From positions 1 through 6,735 of the forward strand of contig CAYSXY010000080.1 of the NCBI GenBank assembly GCA_964435165.1: 6,735 bases of DNA, read 5' to 3'. Positions 6,128 to 6,735 of the stretch are shown here, piece by piece. Below the pieces are notes generated by a model, which had not been told where the DNA came from, searched no databases, and saw only the letters and a list, made by a program, of their open reading frames with translations. The stretch is from CAYSXY01 sp964435165. Lineage in GTDB: Bacteria; Pseudomonadota; Alphaproteobacteria; Rickettsiales; RI-342. The position numbers were made by a program, and so were the translations under genes. The stretch's first letter is position 1; each line of letters starts with the position of its first letter.

Positions 6128-6459
6128 CAGCAGCACTCATTTTGTGTTGTTTGGCAGGAAGATTGCTCACCTTCCTCATTGATACAGCAGTTCTCACGCA
6201 GATAGCCGATCAGCCCCTCGATGGATGCGACATTAGCCGCATAGATCATAGAGCGGCCTTGCTTGCGTGACGTAATCAGGCCTGCCTGCGTGAGGTGAGA
6301 TAAATGGAAGGACAGTGTGTTGTGCGGAATTCCAAGACGATCACTGATCGTTCCAGCAGCCGTACCGCTGCTTCCATACTCAATAAGAATTTTGAACACC
6401 TTTAGCCGTGTTTCCTGTGAAAGCGCAGTGAAGGCGTTGATGGCATGTTCTAGCTTCAT
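6127..6459 (-). CDS. arsR: Arsenic-responsive repressor, ArsR/SmtB family
   Basis: This 110-residue winged-helix regulator should repress the operon until arsenite binds. The HTH is seen at about residues 34-62 (GTISDRLGIPHNTLSFHLSH, then LTQAGLI), followed by the beta wing RKQGRSMIYAAN (65-76). The E. coli-type CVCDL metal site in the recognition helix is absent (there it reads HNTLSFHLSH). Instead the C-terminus is cysteine-rich: Cys91-Cys92, Cys102 and Cys109-Cys110. A vicinal pair plus a third cysteine at the C-terminus is the arrangement known from Acidithiobacillus ferrooxidans ArsR (Cys95, 96, 102), so arsenite is probably bound there. The terminal Cys109-Cys110 pair is extra. It is the first gene of the operon, with its own promoter, and shares one base with arsC. 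No ribosome site is visible before the ATG, so the mRNA may be leaderless. Confidence 0.95.
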   Translation of the reverse strand: MKLEHAINAFTALSQETRLKVFKILIEYGSSGTAAGTISDRLGIPHNTLSFHLSHLTQAGLITSRKQGRSMIYAANVASIEGLIGYLRENCCINEEGEQSSCQTTQNECC

Positions 6460-6465
6460 ATGTCG

Positions 6466-6493
6466 ATAATAGTAGACGGGTTATATTAGTCAA
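6466..6493 (-). promoter_or_regulatory. Promoter of the arsRC-acr3 operon
   Basis: On the minus strand TTGACT (6493-6488), a 16-base spacer and TATTAT (6471-6466) form a good sigma70-type promoter. Only six bases separate the -10 box from the arsR ATG, so transcription would begin about at the A of the start codon. Confidence 0.65.
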
Positions 6494-6495
6494 TA
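6484..6495. promoter_or_regulatory. Candidate ArsR operator
   Basis: TATTAGTCAATA has perfect 4-base inverted arms (TATT/AATA) around a 4-base centre and overlaps the -35 box of the arsR promoter, where a repressor would block RNA polymerase. The arms are short and AT-rich, so chance is possible. Confidence 0.3.
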
Positions 6496-6526
6496 GTTAT
6501 GGACATGTTTAGCTCACATTTTAGAG

Positions 6527-6535
6527 TTATCCACA
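6527..6535 (+). promoter_or_regulatory. Perfect consensus DnaA box
   Basis: TTATCCACA matches the strict DnaA box. It lies in the short gap between two operons, flanked by two copies of TTTAGCTC (6508-6515 and 6538-6545), 30 bases apart. A single box does not make an origin; it could be a DnaA-regulated promoter site, a remnant of a plasmid origin or chance. Confidence 0.4.
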
Positions 6536-6569
6536 GTTTTAGCTCCCTCTATAATAATTTTAGTTTTGG

Positions 6570-6735
6570 TTATGGTTCTGGTTTTAGTTCTAGATGCGGT
6601 AGCACCTCGCTGATGTGTCTGCTAGAGCCTTCAATGCGCTTTTCCGCCCTAGCGAAAAGATCATCTTGCGCTATAGCGACTTTTTGCAGCTTTTCCCAGA
6701 TTTCCTTGGTTTTTTGACCTCCTTTGCTACCATTT
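6570..6735 (-). CDS. C-terminal end of an unidentified protein
   Basis: A minus-strand frame is open from the right edge to a TAA at 6570-6572, giving 54 residues; the start lies outside the window. The part seen is charged and looks helical: SKGGQKTKEIWEKLQKVAI, then AQDDLFARAEKRIEGSSRHI, ending SEVLPHLELKPEP. I do not recognise the family. The last codons form a Pro/Lys/Glu/Leu repeat that carries on in the same frame after the stop (PKLKLL, then TAG), as if the end had once been longer. The AAAGGAGGT within the frame looks like a ribosome site but no start codon follows at a usable distance. The other two minus frames are broken by stops, which supports this one. Function is unknown. Confidence 0.55.
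   Translation of the reverse strand, partial: NGSKGGQKTKEIWEKLQKVAIAQDDLFARAEKRIEGSSRHISEVLPHLELKPEP

Noticed and set aside
6499..6717. Plus-strand open frame of 72 codons rich in Ser and Phe
   Set aside because: It overlaps the DnaA box and the antisense of the partial gene; low complexity from the hexamer repeat and no ribosome site.
6705..6724. AAAGGAGGT on the minus strand as a ribosome site for a new gene
   Set aside because: No ATG, GTG or TTG lies at a usable distance downstream; it is part of the open frame coding KGGQ.

Overview
The window has the look of a proteobacterial accessory region of medium GC content. Nearly everything is coded on the minus strand in tightly packed operons. 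The host cannot be named from the sequence; protein style (Acr3, ArsC and ArsR types, a type III-like Mod N-terminus) suggests a Gram-negative, possibly an alphaproteobacterium.

Read in the direction of transcription (right to left), there are three blocks. (1) At 6570-6735 lies the C-terminal end of an unidentified gene. A 110 bp intergenic region follows, holding a perfect DnaA box and the arsR promoter. (2) At 4155-6459 is an arsenic-resistance operon, arsR, arsC, acr3, then a GNAT acetyltransferase. The first three genes overlap by 1 and 4 bases and the fourth follows at once. It gives sensing (ArsR), reduction of arsenate to arsenite (ArsC) and arsenite efflux (Acr3). The GNAT gene is split by an apparent frameshift, and a hairpin terminator lies just downstream. 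(3) At 1-3672 is a second operon: a 62-residue BldC/excisionase-like HTH protein, a 1004-residue SNF2-family helicase, a 103-residue protein of unknown function, and the first 47 residues of what looks like a type III-style adenine methyltransferase (Mod). The genes are 1 to 10 bases apart. This resembles a restriction or anti-phage operon running off the left edge; class 1 DISARM and a type III R-M system with an added SNF2 helicase are the two models considered.

The most unusual object is in the intergenic region between the two operons, at 3781-3940. It holds sixteen consecutive 10-bp units in perfect register, each with the core G-Y-M-A-C (one GAAAC and one GCAGC exception) and variable flanks. 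The core changes in blocks along the array: four GTCAC, five GTAAC, one GAAAC, five GCAAC, one GCAGC. The array sits about 110 bp upstream of the small HTH gene. One-helical-turn spacing suggests a platform for a head-to-tail DNA-binding protein, and the adjacent HTH protein is the obvious candidate. This link is inference.
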